A stretch of DNA of 64,000 nt from Oscillospiraceae bacterium (GTDB lineage Bacteria > Bacillota > Clostridia > Oscillospirales > Acutalibacteraceae), in assembly GCA_015066385.1 (NCBI GenBank), contig SVOJ01000001.1, positions 186,001 through 250,000 of the forward strand, written 5' to 3'. The notes below the pieces were generated by a model. The model was not told the DNA's origin. It did not search any database and saw nothing but the letters and a program-made list of their open reading frames with translations. Below are positions 53,833-62,588 of this stretch, in pieces. Position 1 is the stretch's first letter; each line of letters begins with the position of its first letter. The position numbers and the translations under genes were made by a program.

Positions 53833-55518
53833 ATGTTAAAGGATGTTCAAAACTACAACTGCTACGAGTATCTGAAGATCAACACCGAAATCTACGGTGA
53901 CTTCAACATGATGCAACACATGGATAAGGTACTTAAAAGAAGTGAGTATCTGCGTGAAATCGACGGCCTTGCCGCTTATTTCACCGAAGAACTCGGTCTC
54001 AAAAAAGGGGATGTTTATTCCGTATTCATGCCCAACACCCCCGAAGCATTTGCCGCTTTCTATGCAATGAATAAGATCGGTGTTATCGCTAACTTCATTC
54101 ATCCGTTGCAGCCTGCAGAAGTGCTTCGTGCAACGGTCAATGAAGTCGGCTCCAAGGGTCTTATGGTGCTTGACCTTCTCACTGCGATCGGCGATGGCCT
54201 TGTTGATACCATCAACGACCTCGGTCTGCCCGTGCTTGTCTGCAGCAAGTCTTCTTATGCCGCACCGCTGAAGACCAAGGGCTTGCGTATTGCGGAAGCA
54301 GCCCTCAGAGGCCTGAAACTGAAACTCAATAACGCAGTTTATTGGAGAGACATCATTCATAAGTATCCCGTCAAGGAAGGTATTGTAAACAACGCTGATG
54401 ATATCGCGGTTTACCTCAACGGCGGCGGCACAACAGGCAAGAGTAAGACTATCAAGCTCACCAACCGTGCTATCAACGAACTGACCTGCCGTGTTTCCAA
54501 GATCGATGAAATCCATGTTCCCGGTGAAGAATGCGAAGTTGTTGTTCTTCCCATTTTCCATTGCTTCGGTCTTGTTATTGCTATGCACATGGCAATGTGC
54601 AATGCGGCACGCATTATCCCGATGATGCAGTTTGATGCAGGTTTGTTCCTCAAACTCTGCCGTAAATACAACATTGTCGGCTTCGGCGGTATCCCCGTTA
54701 TGTTCAAGAAGCTGATGGCACATAAGGACTTCGACGGCGAATGGATCAAGGATATCCGCCTTATGTTCTGCGGCGGCGACGATGCTTCCGAAGCTTTCCT
54801 TGAAGAATTCAACTCTTACTTTGAAAAATGGGGTTCGACAGCTCGTCTTCGTCAGGGCTACGGTCTGACCGAAATCGGCTCCGTCTGCTGCACCAACACC
54901 AATACCGACTACCGCAAAGGCTCTATCGGCAGAGCACTTGACGGTATTAACATCGCGATTATGGACGACGATCACAATCTGCTTCCCAACGGCGAAATCG
55001 GTGAAATCTGCATTTCCGGTCCCACCATCATGCAGGGCTATCTTACCGAAGACGGTCCCGAAGATGCCGGTCTTTATACCGATCCCGATGGTGTAAAATG
55101 GGTCTGCAGCGGCGACCTCGGTTATCGTGATGACGACGGTTACTACTTCTTCTCCGGCCGTAAAAAGAGAGTTATCATCATCTCCGGCTACAACGTATAT
55201 CCCAGCGATATTGAAAAGACGCTTGAAGATCTTCCTTATATCAAGGACAGCTGTGCAGTCAAAGGCTTCAAGGATGGCAGAATGATCATCCGTCTGTTCC
55301 TGACCTTCCGTGAAAAAGGTGACGAACAGCAGTATAAGAAAGAAATCATTTCTTTGATCGACAAAAACTTCTCGAAGTTCTCCATGCCGAGCGAATTTGT
55401 TGTTATGGATGAACTTCCCGAAACTCCGCTTATGAAAATTGACTTCATGAAACTGCAGGAAGAAAGCAAAGATGCCAATGTTCTTGCAAACTACGAAGGC
55501 AAATATCATATTATTTAA
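53833..55518 (+). CDS. AMP-forming acyl-CoA ligase
   Basis: A 561-residue adenylate-forming enzyme of the ANL superfamily. It shows the P-loop LNGGGTTGKSKTIKLT (about residues 195-210), GYGLTEIGSVCC (about 341), the adenylate Asp in SGDLGYRDDDGYYFFSGR (about 425-440), the hinge region and a C-terminal Lys in TPLMKIDFMKL. It would activate a carboxylic acid with ATP and CoA; the acid is unknown. It begins an operon with a small beta protein and a ferredoxin-dependent 2-oxoacid oxidoreductase, which suggests an acid that enters or leaves 2-oxoacid metabolism. GGAGGAAA precedes the ATG. Confidence 0.9.
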   Translation: MLKDVQNYNCYEYLKINTEIYGDFNMMQHMDKVLKRSEYLREIDGLAAYFTEELGLKKGDVYSVFMPNTPEAFAAFYAMNKIGVIANFIHPLQPAEVLRATVNEVGSKGLMVLDLLTAIGDGLVDTINDLGLPVLVCSKSSYAAPLKTKGLRIAEAALRGLKLKLNNAVYWRDIIHKYPVKEGIVNNADDIAVYLNGGGTTGKSKTIKLTNRAINELTCRVSKIDEIHVPGEECEVVVLPIFHCFGLVIAMHMAMCNAARIIPMMQFDAGLFLKLCRKYNIVGFGGIPVMFKKLMAHKDFDGEWIKDIRLMFCGGDDASEAFLEEFNSYFEKWGSTARLRQGYGLTEIGSVCCTNTNTDYRKGSIGRALDGINIAIMDDDHNLLPNGEIGEICISGPTIMQGYLTEDGPEDAGLYTDPDGVKWVCSGDLGYRDDDGYYFFSGRKKRVIIISGYNVYPSDIEKTLEDLPYIKDSCAVKGFKDGRMIIRLFLTFREKGDEQQYKKEIISLIDKNFSKFSMPSEFVVMDELPETPLMKIDFMKLQEESKDANVLANYEGKYHII

Positions 55519-55543
55519 TTTTTATTGAAAGAGGGTACATACA

Positions 55544-55873
55544 ATGATTGGTATCGGTAAATGGAAAGGCTATGTAAAAGCCAGACTTTTCGAAGGTGAC
55601 GTTGAAGTAACAGTTATCGACAACAACGGTGCATATGATTTTGATTTCAAACTTCCCGGCAAACTTTCTATGGTTAAGATCAATGTTCTTGAAGTCAATG
55701 AAGTCGGCGACGACACATTGGCAGGTAAAGGTGCCATCCGCGGCATCATTCCTGGCAAGGAAATCATTGCAGAAGTTACCTGCACCTTCACCGGTGAAAA
55801 TATGAATGCCACCGTTTCCATTCCGAAATACGGCATGGGCTTCAAAATCAAGGATGGCGTAAAGATCGGTTAA
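55544..55873 (+). CDS. Small beta-rich protein of unknown function in the ligase/oxidoreductase operon
   Basis: A 109-residue protein with alternating hydrophobic strands (ARLFEGDVEVTVIDNNG, YDFDFKLPGK, EVTCTFTGENMNATVSI) and no signal peptide or metal motif. I do not recognise it. It lies between the acyl-CoA ligase gene (25-base gap) and the ferredoxin subunit gene, so it is probably a small accessory or substrate-binding factor for this pathway. Confidence 0.7.
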   Translation: MIGIGKWKGYVKARLFEGDVEVTVIDNNGAYDFDFKLPGKLSMVKINVLEVNEVGDDTLAGKGAIRGIIPGKEIIAEVTCTFTGENMNATVSIPKYGMGFKIKDGVKIG

Positions 55874-55903
55874 TGATCTCAAAAATGTGAAAGGATGATA
55901 TCA

Positions 55904-56113
55904 TTGAACAGCATACAAGTCAGTGCAATGTTTTGTAAAGGTTGCGCTTATTGTGTAAAATTCTGTCCGAAAAAGATTCTCGAAATGGGTACCGTCCGCA
56001 GCCGTAAGGGGCATTTCAACCCGGTTGTGACCGATCCCGAAAAGTGTATTGCTTGCGGTATTTGTGCGACCATGTGTCCCGAAGCCGCCATCGAAGTAAC
56101 AAAAGGCGAATAA
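55904..56113 (+). CDS. korD: 2-oxoacid:ferredoxin oxidoreductase, ferredoxin-like delta subunit
   Basis: A 69-residue protein with two [4Fe-4S] motifs, CKGCAYCVKFCPK and CIACGICATMCPE, the delta subunit that passes electrons to external ferredoxin. The start is taken as TTG at 55904 because AAAGGA lies 8 bases upstream; an ATG at 55895 would directly abut that site. It is the first of four oxidoreductase genes in the order delta, alpha, beta, gamma. Confidence 0.9.
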   Translation: MNSIQVSAMFCKGCAYCVKFCPKKILEMGTVRSRKGHFNPVVTDPEKCIACGICATMCPEAAIEVTKGE

Positions 56114-56135
56114 GGACAGAAAGGAAGAAAAACTT

Positions 56136-57209
56136 ATGGCAAAAGTGCTTATGAAGGGTTGCGAAGCCGTAGCAGAAGCTGCTGTCAGAGCAGGCTGTCG
56201 TTTCTTCGCAGGTTACCCCATTACACCGCAGAATGAAATCCCCGAATATATGTCTTCAAGAATGCCCGAAGTGGACGGCGTATTCGTACAGGGTGAAAGC
56301 GAAGTCGCTTCCATCAATATGGTCTACGGTGCCTCCGCTGCAGGTGTTCGCTCCATGACCAGTTCTTCCGGCCCCGGTATCAGCCTGAAGAGCGAAGGCA
56401 TTTCTTATCTTTCCAGCACCAAGCTCCCCGCATTGATTGTCAATGTGTCGCGCGGCGGCCCCGGTCTTGGTTCCATTCAGCCCGCACAGAGCGACTATTA
56501 TCAGATGACCAAAGCGCTCGGCCACGGCGGCTTCCGTCTGATGTGCTTTGCTCCCGCAACATTGCAGGAAGCCGTGGATCTTGTTTATCATTCATTCGAT
56601 TATGCAGAACGTGACCGCAATCCTGTTCTTGTTCTTCTTGACGGTTGTCTCGGTGCCATCATGGAGCAGGTTGAACTGCCCGAAATGGTTGAACCCGACA
56701 CCAAGAGAACCAAGGCATGGAACATGAGCCGCTACGCTGATGAACCCAGAAAGGGCAAAGGTCTTTCTCCCGTTTATCCCGAATTCGTTCTTGAAAAAGA
56801 AAATACCGCAAGAGGACAGCTTCTCAAGTCCTGGGAAGAAAACGATGTGCAGGTCGAAGAACTCTTCCTTGACGATGCAGAATATGTCATCGTTGCTTAC
56901 GGTATCTCCGCCCGTGTTGCAAAGGAAGCAATGTTCAAACTGCGTGAAGAAGGCTTCAAGGTCGGCATGATCCGTCCCATCACCTTGCTTCCGTTCCCCA
57001 AAAAGAGTCTTCGCAATCTTGATTACAATCGTGTCAAGGGCATCATCGACGTCGAACTTGCAATTCCCGCACAGATGCACGACGACATTGCTCTTGAAGT
57101 GATGGAACGTGCGCCCATCTATGATTACGGCCGTTCCGGCGGTATGCTCTTCAATGATGAAGAAGCATACGAAGCAATTAAAAACATCATCACGGGAGGT
57201 GCTCAATAA
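56136..57209 (+). CDS. korA: 2-oxoacid:ferredoxin oxidoreductase, alpha subunit
   Basis: A 357-residue alpha subunit with the pyrimidine-binding part of the thiamine site. GCRFFAGYPITPQNEIPEY (near residue 25), QGESEVASINMVYGAS and SSGPGISLKSEGISYL are standard motifs. The C-terminal domain (VAYGISARVAKEAM, GMIRPITLLPFPKK) matches the family. With its partners it interconverts 2-oxoacids and acyl-CoA plus carbon dioxide. The branch (2-oxoglutarate, branched-chain or aryl) cannot be settled by eye, so the gene symbol is approximate. The last base overlaps the beta subunit start. Confidence 0.93.
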   Translation: MAKVLMKGCEAVAEAAVRAGCRFFAGYPITPQNEIPEYMSSRMPEVDGVFVQGESEVASINMVYGASAAGVRSMTSSSGPGISLKSEGISYLSSTKLPALIVNVSRGGPGLGSIQPAQSDYYQMTKALGHGGFRLMCFAPATLQEAVDLVYHSFDYAERDRNPVLVLLDGCLGAIMEQVELPEMVEPDTKRTKAWNMSRYADEPRKGKGLSPVYPEFVLEKENTARGQLLKSWEENDVQVEELFLDDAEYVIVAYGISARVAKEAMFKLREEGFKVGMIRPITLLPFPKKSLRNLDYNRVKGIIDVELAIPAQMHDDIALEVMERAPIYDYGRSGGMLFNDEEAYEAIKNIITGGAQ

Positions 57210-57955
57210 TGGCTAAAGTTTATTCCCGTCCGCAGTCCCTTCTGCCCGTTCCCAGCGGTTTCTGCCCCGGTTGTCTGCACTCTATGGCAATCAAACTGGT
57301 CGGCGAAGTCGTTGACGAACTCGGTCAGCTTGACAACACAATGCATATCGTTCCCGTCGGCTGTTCCACACTGAACCTGCTGTACTGGAAAGGCGATAAC
57401 CTCGGTGCCGCACACGGCAGAGCACCTGCTGTTGCAACCGGTTTCAAGCGTGTCTGCCCTGAACGTCTTGTTTTTGCTTATCAGGGAGACGGTGACCTGG
57501 CTTCCATCGGTCTTGCAGAAATCATCGCTGCTGCCAACAGAGGCGAAAACTTCACCGTTATCTTTGCAAACAACTCTACATACGGCATGACCGGCGGTCA
57601 GATGGCTCCCACCACCCTTGTCGGTCAGAAAGCCACCACCTGCAAAATGGGTCGTGACCCGCAGACCACAGGTTTCCCCATGAAGATGTGTGAACTCATT
57701 TCCACCCTTGATGCCCCCGCATTCGTAGCCCGTTATGCTCTTAACAATCCCAAGAACATCAACGAAGCTCGCAAGGGCATCAAGAAGGCATTTGAATATC
57801 AGCTTGCAGGTAAAGGTTTCACCTTTATTGAATTGCTCATCAACTGCCCGACCAACTGGGGTATGTCACCGCTGCAGACTCTCGATTATATGGAATCCAA
57901 CACCATTCCTTACTTCAAACCCGGTGTTTACAAAGACAAGGAGGCTGAAGTATAA
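57209..57955 (+). CDS. korB: 2-oxoacid:ferredoxin oxidoreductase, beta subunit (thiamine-binding)
   Basis: A 248-residue subunit with the cluster-related CPGC (FCPGCLHSM), the thiamine diphosphate/magnesium motif GDGDLASIGLAEII followed by the NN pair in FANNSTYGMTGGQ, and the PTTLVGQKATTC segment. The lack of a long C-terminal insert fits the KOR/VOR type rather than pyruvate oxidoreductase. It overlaps its neighbours by 1 base on each side, indicating tight coupling. Confidence 0.94.
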   Translation: MAKVYSRPQSLLPVPSGFCPGCLHSMAIKLVGEVVDELGQLDNTMHIVPVGCSTLNLLYWKGDNLGAAHGRAPAVATGFKRVCPERLVFAYQGDGDLASIGLAEIIAAANRGENFTVIFANNSTYGMTGGQMAPTTLVGQKATTCKMGRDPQTTGFPMKMCELISTLDAPAFVARYALNNPKNINEARKGIKKAFEYQLAGKGFTFIELLINCPTNWGMSPLQTLDYMESNTIPYFKPGVYKDKEAEV

Positions 57956-58500
57956 TGAAAAAATCAACAGTATTCTCCGGTTCCGGCGGACAGGGTATCA
58001 TGAGTGCAGGTATCATGCTTGCACAGGCAGCTTCCGAAGTCGGTAAGAGTGTTACATACTTGCCCGAATACGGTCCCGAACAGCGCGGCGGCAGTGCAAA
58101 ATGTACCGTCATTATCAACGATGAAGAAATCATTTCTCCGCTGATCAAAAAGTGTGATAACCTTGTTTGCCTGAACGAACAGTCCTACAAAAAGTTCTGC
58201 GGTCAGCTCAAGGAAGGCGGTCTGCTGATTCTCAATTCCAACCGTGTCACTTCCACGGTGGACAGAACCGACGTCAAGGTTATTTCCCTTGCGGTTGATG
58301 ACATTGCTGTGGAACTGGGCAACACCAAGGTTGCCAACATCATCATGCTTGGCGCACTTGCAGGTGCTACCGGTATCATCACGCCCGAAGACCTTGCAGA
58401 AAGCATCAAGCGTAAGTTTGCTTCCAAGAAGCAGGCAATCGTTGATCTCAACCTCAAGGCACTCGAAAAAGGTTTAGAGGCTGCTAAAGCAGTTCTTTAA
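57955..58500 (+). CDS. korC: 2-oxoacid:ferredoxin oxidoreductase, gamma subunit
   Basis: A 181-residue gamma subunit starting with the family motif SGSGGQGIMSAGIMLAQAA and followed by YLPEYGPEQRGGSAKC and the C-terminal GAATG-like segment (GALAGATGIITPEDL). It binds the CoA side of the reaction. It completes the delta-alpha-beta-gamma set and is followed at 31 bases by a small helical protein. Confidence 0.93.
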   Translation: MKKSTVFSGSGGQGIMSAGIMLAQAASEVGKSVTYLPEYGPEQRGGSAKCTVIINDEEIISPLIKKCDNLVCLNEQSYKKFCGQLKEGGLLILNSNRVTSTVDRTDVKVISLAVDDIAVELGNTKVANIIMLGALAGATGIITPEDLAESIKRKFASKKQAIVDLNLKALEKGLEAAKAVL

Positions 58501-58531
58501 TAAAAAATTCAAATGAAAAGGAGATATTCTC

Positions 58532-58756
58532 ATGGCTAAATGGAGCTTTGAAAATACCATCGGCGAACTTCTTGACGATCCCCAGACCCTCGAACTTGTA
58601 AAGGAACTTGCTCCCGAAGCATTCGATCATCCGCTTCTTGAACTCGGCAGAAACTTCTCTGTCAATGCTGCAATGCCTTTCATTCTTGACTATGCAGGTG
58701 AAAACGCAGAAGAACGCGTTGAAAACTTCAAAAAGCGTCTTGAAGAACTCGGCTAA
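58532..58756 (+). CDS. Small acidic helical protein at the end of the oxidoreductase operon
   Basis: A 74-residue Glu-rich protein predicted to be all helical (TIGELLDDPQTLELVKEL, HPLLELGRNFSVNAAM, ENAEERVENFKKRLEEL). The pattern resembles small helical tails found on various clostridial hydrolases and oxidoreductases, but I cannot assign a function. AAAAGGAG lies 10 bases before the ATG. A terminator follows at once, so it closes the operon. Confidence 0.75.
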   Translation: MAKWSFENTIGELLDDPQTLELVKELAPEAFDHPLLELGRNFSVNAAMPFILDYAGENAEERVENFKKRLEELG

Positions 58757-58767
58757 TTGCTGAAAGC

Positions 58768-58799
58768 ATCCCCCTGTGGCTTTCACAGGGGGATTTTTT
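58768..58799 (+). terminator. Terminator of the ligase/oxidoreductase operon
   Basis: The 11-bp stem ATCCCCCTGTG (58768-58778) with CACAGGGGGAT (58784-58794) is followed by six T residues. Confidence 0.85.
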
Positions 58800-58804
58800 G
58801 AAAT

Positions 58805-59215
58805 ATGACAGAAGCACAAAAACGAGGATATCGCGGTGAACAGGTGGTTGCCGCCCAATACAGAAAAAGAGGCTGTGTGATCTGCACGGCCAATTTCCGT
58901 GTCACAACGGGCGAGTTGGATCTGGTTGTTTTTGATGGTACATATCTGCGTTTTACGGAAGTCAAAACCAGAAGCCCGGATGCGGGATTTGCCCCGTCCG
59001 AAGCGGTGGATTACGAAAAACAAAAACGCCTTGTCAGTGCCGCAAGAGCCTACTGCAAAGCCGCAAAAATTGAGGACGGGACACCTGTCCGCTTCGATAT
59101 TGCCGAAGTGTATATGCGCACTTTGCGCGATTACGATATCAACATCATTGAAGATGCATTTTTTGATGATTCTTTTCCGAGAGAATATGAAAAGAAAAAG
59201 AGGCTTAAAAAATGA
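58805..59215 (+). CDS. yraN: YraN-family (UPF0102) nuclease-fold protein
   Basis: A 136-residue protein of the restriction-endonuclease fold. RGYRGEQVVAAQYRKRGC at the start, the PD-(D/E)XK-like GELDLVVFDG and FTEVKTR (about residues 38-58), and the downstream SEAVDYEKQKRLVSAA are the family signature. The role is thought to be in DNA processing but is not established. It begins 6 bases after the terminator of the preceding operon and overlaps the next gene in an ATGA. Confidence 0.88.
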   Translation: MTEAQKRGYRGEQVVAAQYRKRGCVICTANFRVTTGELDLVVFDGTYLRFTEVKTRSPDAGFAPSEAVDYEKQKRLVSAARAYCKAAKIEDGTPVRFDIAEVYMRTLRDYDINIIEDAFFDDSFPREYEKKKRLKK

Positions 59216-60207
59216 AAGCATGTTTTGCGGGAAGCAAAGAAAAATTACTTGAAGTTTACCCTGATTACATCCGAAAACAACTGTCCGAAACTTACGGATT
59301 GGAGCCTGATTTTGTTCTGACGCAAGAAAATCTCAGCACCAAAACGGAAAGAGCAAGGGACATTGACTATATATTTTCCACATGGAATATGCCGTCCTGG
59401 TCGGCAGAGGAAATCAAGGCTTATCTGCCAAACCTCAAAGCGGTTTTTTATGCCGCAGGCACGGTACAGTATTTTGCAAAGCCGTTTCTTGAAAACGGTG
59501 TGCGTGTGTTCAGCGCATGGAAAGCAAACGGTCTGCCCGTTGCGGAATACACCTTTGCACAGATTATTCTTGCCAACAAGAAATACTTTCAATATGTGCG
59601 CAAAAATCCGTTTGGTTGGATGAAAAAAGAGAAAGTAAACATTTCCTTGGGCAATTATAAATTCAAGGTCGGCATTTTAGGTGACGGTGCCATCGGCTCG
59701 GAAGTAATTGACAGACTGAAAACACTCGAATGTGATATTTATCTCTTTTCCATCACAAAATCTGCGGAAGAAGCCGAAAAAGAGGGGATTCACCTTTGTT
59801 CGTTGGCAGAAATCTTCAAAGAGTGTGATGTCATTTCCAATCACCTTGCCAACAATCCCCAAACGCAGAAAATGATCACCAAAGAACTGCTGTGTTCCAT
59901 GAAACCCGATGCAACCTTTATCAACACCGGGCGCGGTGCGCAGGTCGATGAAAAAGGGCTTTGCATTGCACTCATGCAAGAGCCGCAACGAACGGCTTTG
60001 CTGGATGTCACACACCCCGAACCGCCTGAATTTTACAGTCCCTTGTGGTATCTGCCGAATGTGTTCATGACCCCGCACATTGCAGGAAGCCTCGGGCAGG
60101 AAGTTTGGCGCATGGCAGATTATATGTATAAAGAAAGCATTGCATTGACCAACAATCAGGATCTGCACTATGAAGTCACCGCCGAAATGTTGAAAACCAT
60201 GGCATAA
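59212..60207 (+). CDS. D-isomer-specific 2-hydroxyacid dehydrogenase family protein
   Basis: A 331-residue NAD-dependent oxidoreductase. The Rossmann motif GILGDGAIGSEV lies near residue 150, followed by the catalytic Arg in NTGRGAQVDEKG (about 240), a Glu in HPEPPE and a His in TPHIAGS (about 285). It interconverts a 2-hydroxyacid and a 2-oxoacid or acts on a related substrate; the acid is not identifiable. The adenine-binding Asp position reads SITKSAEE, which may favour NADP. It shares an ATGA overlap with yraN, an unusual pairing. Confidence 0.88.
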   Translation: MKACFAGSKEKLLEVYPDYIRKQLSETYGLEPDFVLTQENLSTKTERARDIDYIFSTWNMPSWSAEEIKAYLPNLKAVFYAAGTVQYFAKPFLENGVRVFSAWKANGLPVAEYTFAQIILANKKYFQYVRKNPFGWMKKEKVNISLGNYKFKVGILGDGAIGSEVIDRLKTLECDIYLFSITKSAEEAEKEGIHLCSLAEIFKECDVISNHLANNPQTQKMITKELLCSMKPDATFINTGRGAQVDEKGLCIALMQEPQRTALLDVTHPEPPEFYSPLWYLPNVFMTPHIAGSLGQEVWRMADYMYKESIALTNNQDLHYEVTAEMLKTMA

Positions 60208-60212
60208 AAATG

Positions 60213-60239
60213 ACCCCGTGTCTGTGACGACACGGGGTT
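60213..60239. terminator. Terminator between the dehydrogenase and the aldo/keto reductase
   Basis: The 10-bp stem ACCCCGTGTC (60213-60222) with GACACGGGGT (60229-60238) lies between two convergent stop codons. Confidence 0.65.
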
Positions 60240-60257
60240 GTGCATTATTATCTGACT

Positions 60258-61373
60258 TTATACAGCGCCTCTGACGGCTTTGAGTTTGTTAATAATCTCA
60301 ATGTGTTGCGGACATTTGGTTTCGCATTCGCCGCATTTTTCGCATTTGTCGGCATTTATCTTGATATCGGGATAAATTTCCGAAATCAGACGGCGGTTTG
60401 CTTTTGCAATGCCCCCGTTGTAGGCTTGGAAAACACGCGGAATTTCAACACCGTGCGGGCAGGGAAGACAGTAACGGCAATCACGGCAAGGGATCATTTT
60501 CAGTGCATCATGTGTCTTTTTTGCTTCCGCATAGACCGCCTTTTCTTCGTCTGTCAAAGCGTTTTCTTTGCTTTCGGCGGCATAGCGCAGATTGTCTTCC
60601 ACCTGTTTTTCATCACTCATACCGCTGAGAAGCAACGACACCTCGGGGAAGTTCCAAATGTAGTCAAGTGCGAATTTGACGGGATTTCTGTTGCCGATGA
60701 CGTCAAGAACAGGTTGTGCAGGATTGGCAAGACTGCCGCCCTGTAACGGTTCCATGATGACAACGCCGAGATCGCGTTCGGCGGCATACTGCAGACCTTC
60801 AATGCCTGCCTGATAGTCGGTATCAATATAATTGAACTGAATCTGGCAGAACTCCCATGCATCAAAACCGTCCACCACTTTTTTGAACGTGGCAAGGTCG
60901 TCATGGAACGAAAAACCGATGTGGCGGATTTTGCCTTCGGCTTTGGCTTTTTTCATTTTGTCAAGAATGCCGAATGCAAGCACTTTCTGTTCCCAACTGT
61001 CTTTGTTGACGGCATGAAGCAGATAAAAATCAATATAGTCAACATCTAATTTTTCGAGCTGCGTGTTGAGCAGTGTGTCAAAATCTTCTTCCTTTTCCAC
61101 ATTCCACAAGGGCAGTTTCGTGGCAAGGAAAACCTTTTCGCGGTAGCCGTCTTTGATGGCTTTGCCGACTACCTTTTCGCTCATTCCTTTGTGATAAAAG
61201 AAAGCCGTGTCAAGGTAATTCACACCGCAGTCAACGGCCTTGCGGATCATTGCAACGGCTCTTTGTTCGTCAATGGAAGCATCGTTTTCTTTGTCCGTTA
61301 TCGGGAAGCGCATACAGCCGAAGCCGAGCGCGGAAACTTTTTCTTCGGTTTTGCCGAATCTTCTGTATTGCAT
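60258..61373 (-). CDS. Aldo/keto reductase with C-terminal iron-sulfur domain
   Basis: A 371-residue protein. Residues 1-290 are an aldo/keto reductase barrel with the catalytic Asp/Tyr in YLDTAFFYHKG (about 50-60), Lys in LATKLPLW and His in YLLHAVN. The C-terminus has two Cys clusters for [4Fe-4S] centres: CRDCRYCLPCPHGVEIP (about 298-315) and CEKCGECETKCPQHIEI (about 344-360). Such fusions are widespread in anaerobes and are thought to couple aldehyde reduction to ferredoxin-level electrons; the substrate is unknown. GGGAGAG lies 8-14 bases before the ATG. Confidence 0.9.
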   Translation of the reverse strand: MQYRRFGKTEEKVSALGFGCMRFPITDKENDASIDEQRAVAMIRKAVDCGVNYLDTAFFYHKGMSEKVVGKAIKDGYREKVFLATKLPLWNVEKEEDFDTLLNTQLEKLDVDYIDFYLLHAVNKDSWEQKVLAFGILDKMKKAKAEGKIRHIGFSFHDDLATFKKVVDGFDAWEFCQIQFNYIDTDYQAGIEGLQYAAERDLGVVIMEPLQGGSLANPAQPVLDVIGNRNPVKFALDYIWNFPEVSLLLSGMSDEKQVEDNLRYAAESKENALTDEEKAVYAEAKKTHDALKMIPCRDCRYCLPCPHGVEIPRVFQAYNGGIAKANRRLISEIYPDIKINADKCEKCGECETKCPQHIEIINKLKAVRGAV

Positions 61374-61401
61374 TTTTTTTCTCTCCCTATAATTTTTACT
61401 T

Positions 61402-61466
61402 ATTATACCACATATAATTGTTTTTGTCGATAGTTACTTGACGAAATTGTAAAAATGGAATATAAT
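61402..61466. promoter_or_regulatory. Divergent promoters of the aldo/keto reductase and GDPD genes
   Basis: Leftward: TCGACA (61425-61430, minus) and TATAAT (61402-61407, minus), spacer 17. Rightward: TTGACG (61438-61443) and TATAAT (61461-61466), spacer 17. Only 7 bases separate the -35 boxes. Confidence 0.65.
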
Positions 61467-61488
61467 GACAAGCAATGAGGTGAAAGAG

Positions 61489-62475
61489 ATGCAAAAATTC
61501 TATAAAGTTCTTTTTATTATTATGTGCGTGGTCAGTTGTCTTGTGCTGTTGGTGTTTGAACTGTACAGGGAAACCGCAGAACCCGTTATGGCCTATGAAT
61601 CCGACAACCCGAGTGTTGTGACCGACGGTGCAACCCTTGTTTCCGCCCACCGTTCGGGTGCAGGCATTTTCCCCGAAAACACGCTGATGGCTTTCCAAGG
61701 GTGTATGGAAAGTGAAGATTTTAAAACCGATATTTATGAATTCGATCTGCATATCACCAAGGACGGCGTTCTGATTTTAAGCCACGACAGTTCCCTTGAT
61801 CGCATGACCAATGCCGAAGAAGTGTTCGGCTATTCGGGGGTTAAGGTTGCCGACCTTACTTATGAAGAAATCCGTACCCTGAATTTCGGCGAAGGCTTCA
61901 AAGCCCCCGACGGCACCTATCCTTATGCCGGTCTGCACGGCGAATTCATTCCCGAAAACCTGCGTGCATTGTCGCTCGAAAATGCACTGGATTATCTTGA
62001 ATCCAACGGCGGATTCGGTTATATCATCGAAATCAAAAACGGCGGCGACCTCGGCTACAAAGCCACGGATGAGCTGTATCGCATTCTCACAGAACGCGAT
62101 ATGCTTTCCAAAGTTGTCGTCGGCACGTTCAACGGGGAAGTCACCAAATATATGGACGAAAACTACCCCGATCTGATCCGCTCTGCCTCCATTGTTGAAG
62201 CTGTATTTTTCTTCCTTCGTGCAACCTTTAACATCCCCGCCGATGAAGATACCTTCAAATACGATGCTCTGCAGGTGCCGTCTTTGGCTGTTGTGCTGAA
62301 CCTTGCAAGCACCCGTGTTATCAATTATGCGCATGAACACAATCTTGCCATGCAGTATTGGACGATCAACGATCCGTATGAATGTGCAAGAATAGCCCAA
62401 AACGGCGGTGATGCCATCATGTCCGACTATCCCGATATGGCATATGCCGTTGTGCACGGAACATACGAATGGTGA
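61489..62475 (+). CDS. Glycerophosphodiester phosphodiesterase, membrane anchored
   Basis: A 328-residue GDPD-type phosphodiesterase with an N-terminal hydrophobic anchor (residues 6-25). Catalytic features are SAHRSGAGIFPENT (about 50-63, with HRSG in place of the usual HRG), EFDLHITKDG (metal-binding Glu and Asp) and LSHDSSLDRMT (second catalytic His), with QYWTINDPYE near the end. It would release glycerol-3-phosphate from phosphodiesters at the cell surface. The ATG at 61489 has GAGGTG 8-13 bases upstream; an ATG at 61465 does not. Confidence 0.88.
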   Translation: MQKFYKVLFIIMCVVSCLVLLVFELYRETAEPVMAYESDNPSVVTDGATLVSAHRSGAGIFPENTLMAFQGCMESEDFKTDIYEFDLHITKDGVLILSHDSSLDRMTNAEEVFGYSGVKVADLTYEEIRTLNFGEGFKAPDGTYPYAGLHGEFIPENLRALSLENALDYLESNGGFGYIIEIKNGGDLGYKATDELYRILTERDMLSKVVVGTFNGEVTKYMDENYPDLIRSASIVEAVFFFLRATFNIPADEDTFKYDALQVPSLAVVLNLASTRVINYAHEHNLAMQYWTINDPYECARIAQNGGDAIMSDYPDMAYAVVHGTYEW

Positions 62476-62478
62476 ATG

Positions 62479-62510
62479 AAGGCTTATCGGGCTAAAGTCC
62501 GATAAGCCTT
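62479..62510. terminator. Inverted repeat after the GDPD gene
   Basis: The 12-bp stem AAGGCTTATCGG (62479-62490) with CCGATAAGCCTT (62499-62510) is not followed by a T-run, so it may be a weak terminator or part of the repeat region. Next come four copies of a GCAAAATG/GCAAAATT word (62514-62542). The stretch from 62543 to 62588 shows nothing else clear. Confidence 0.45.
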
Positions 62511-62588
62511 AAATGCAAAATGCAAAATTCAAAATGCAAAATGAAAGGGTCGCTTCGCTCCGATTTATAGATTTTGTGCGATAAATTA

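Noticed and set aside
53836-55509. A 557-codon minus-strand frame opposite the acyl-CoA ligase
   Set aside because: The ligase motifs and operon context on the plus strand are decisive; the minus frame has no start signals.
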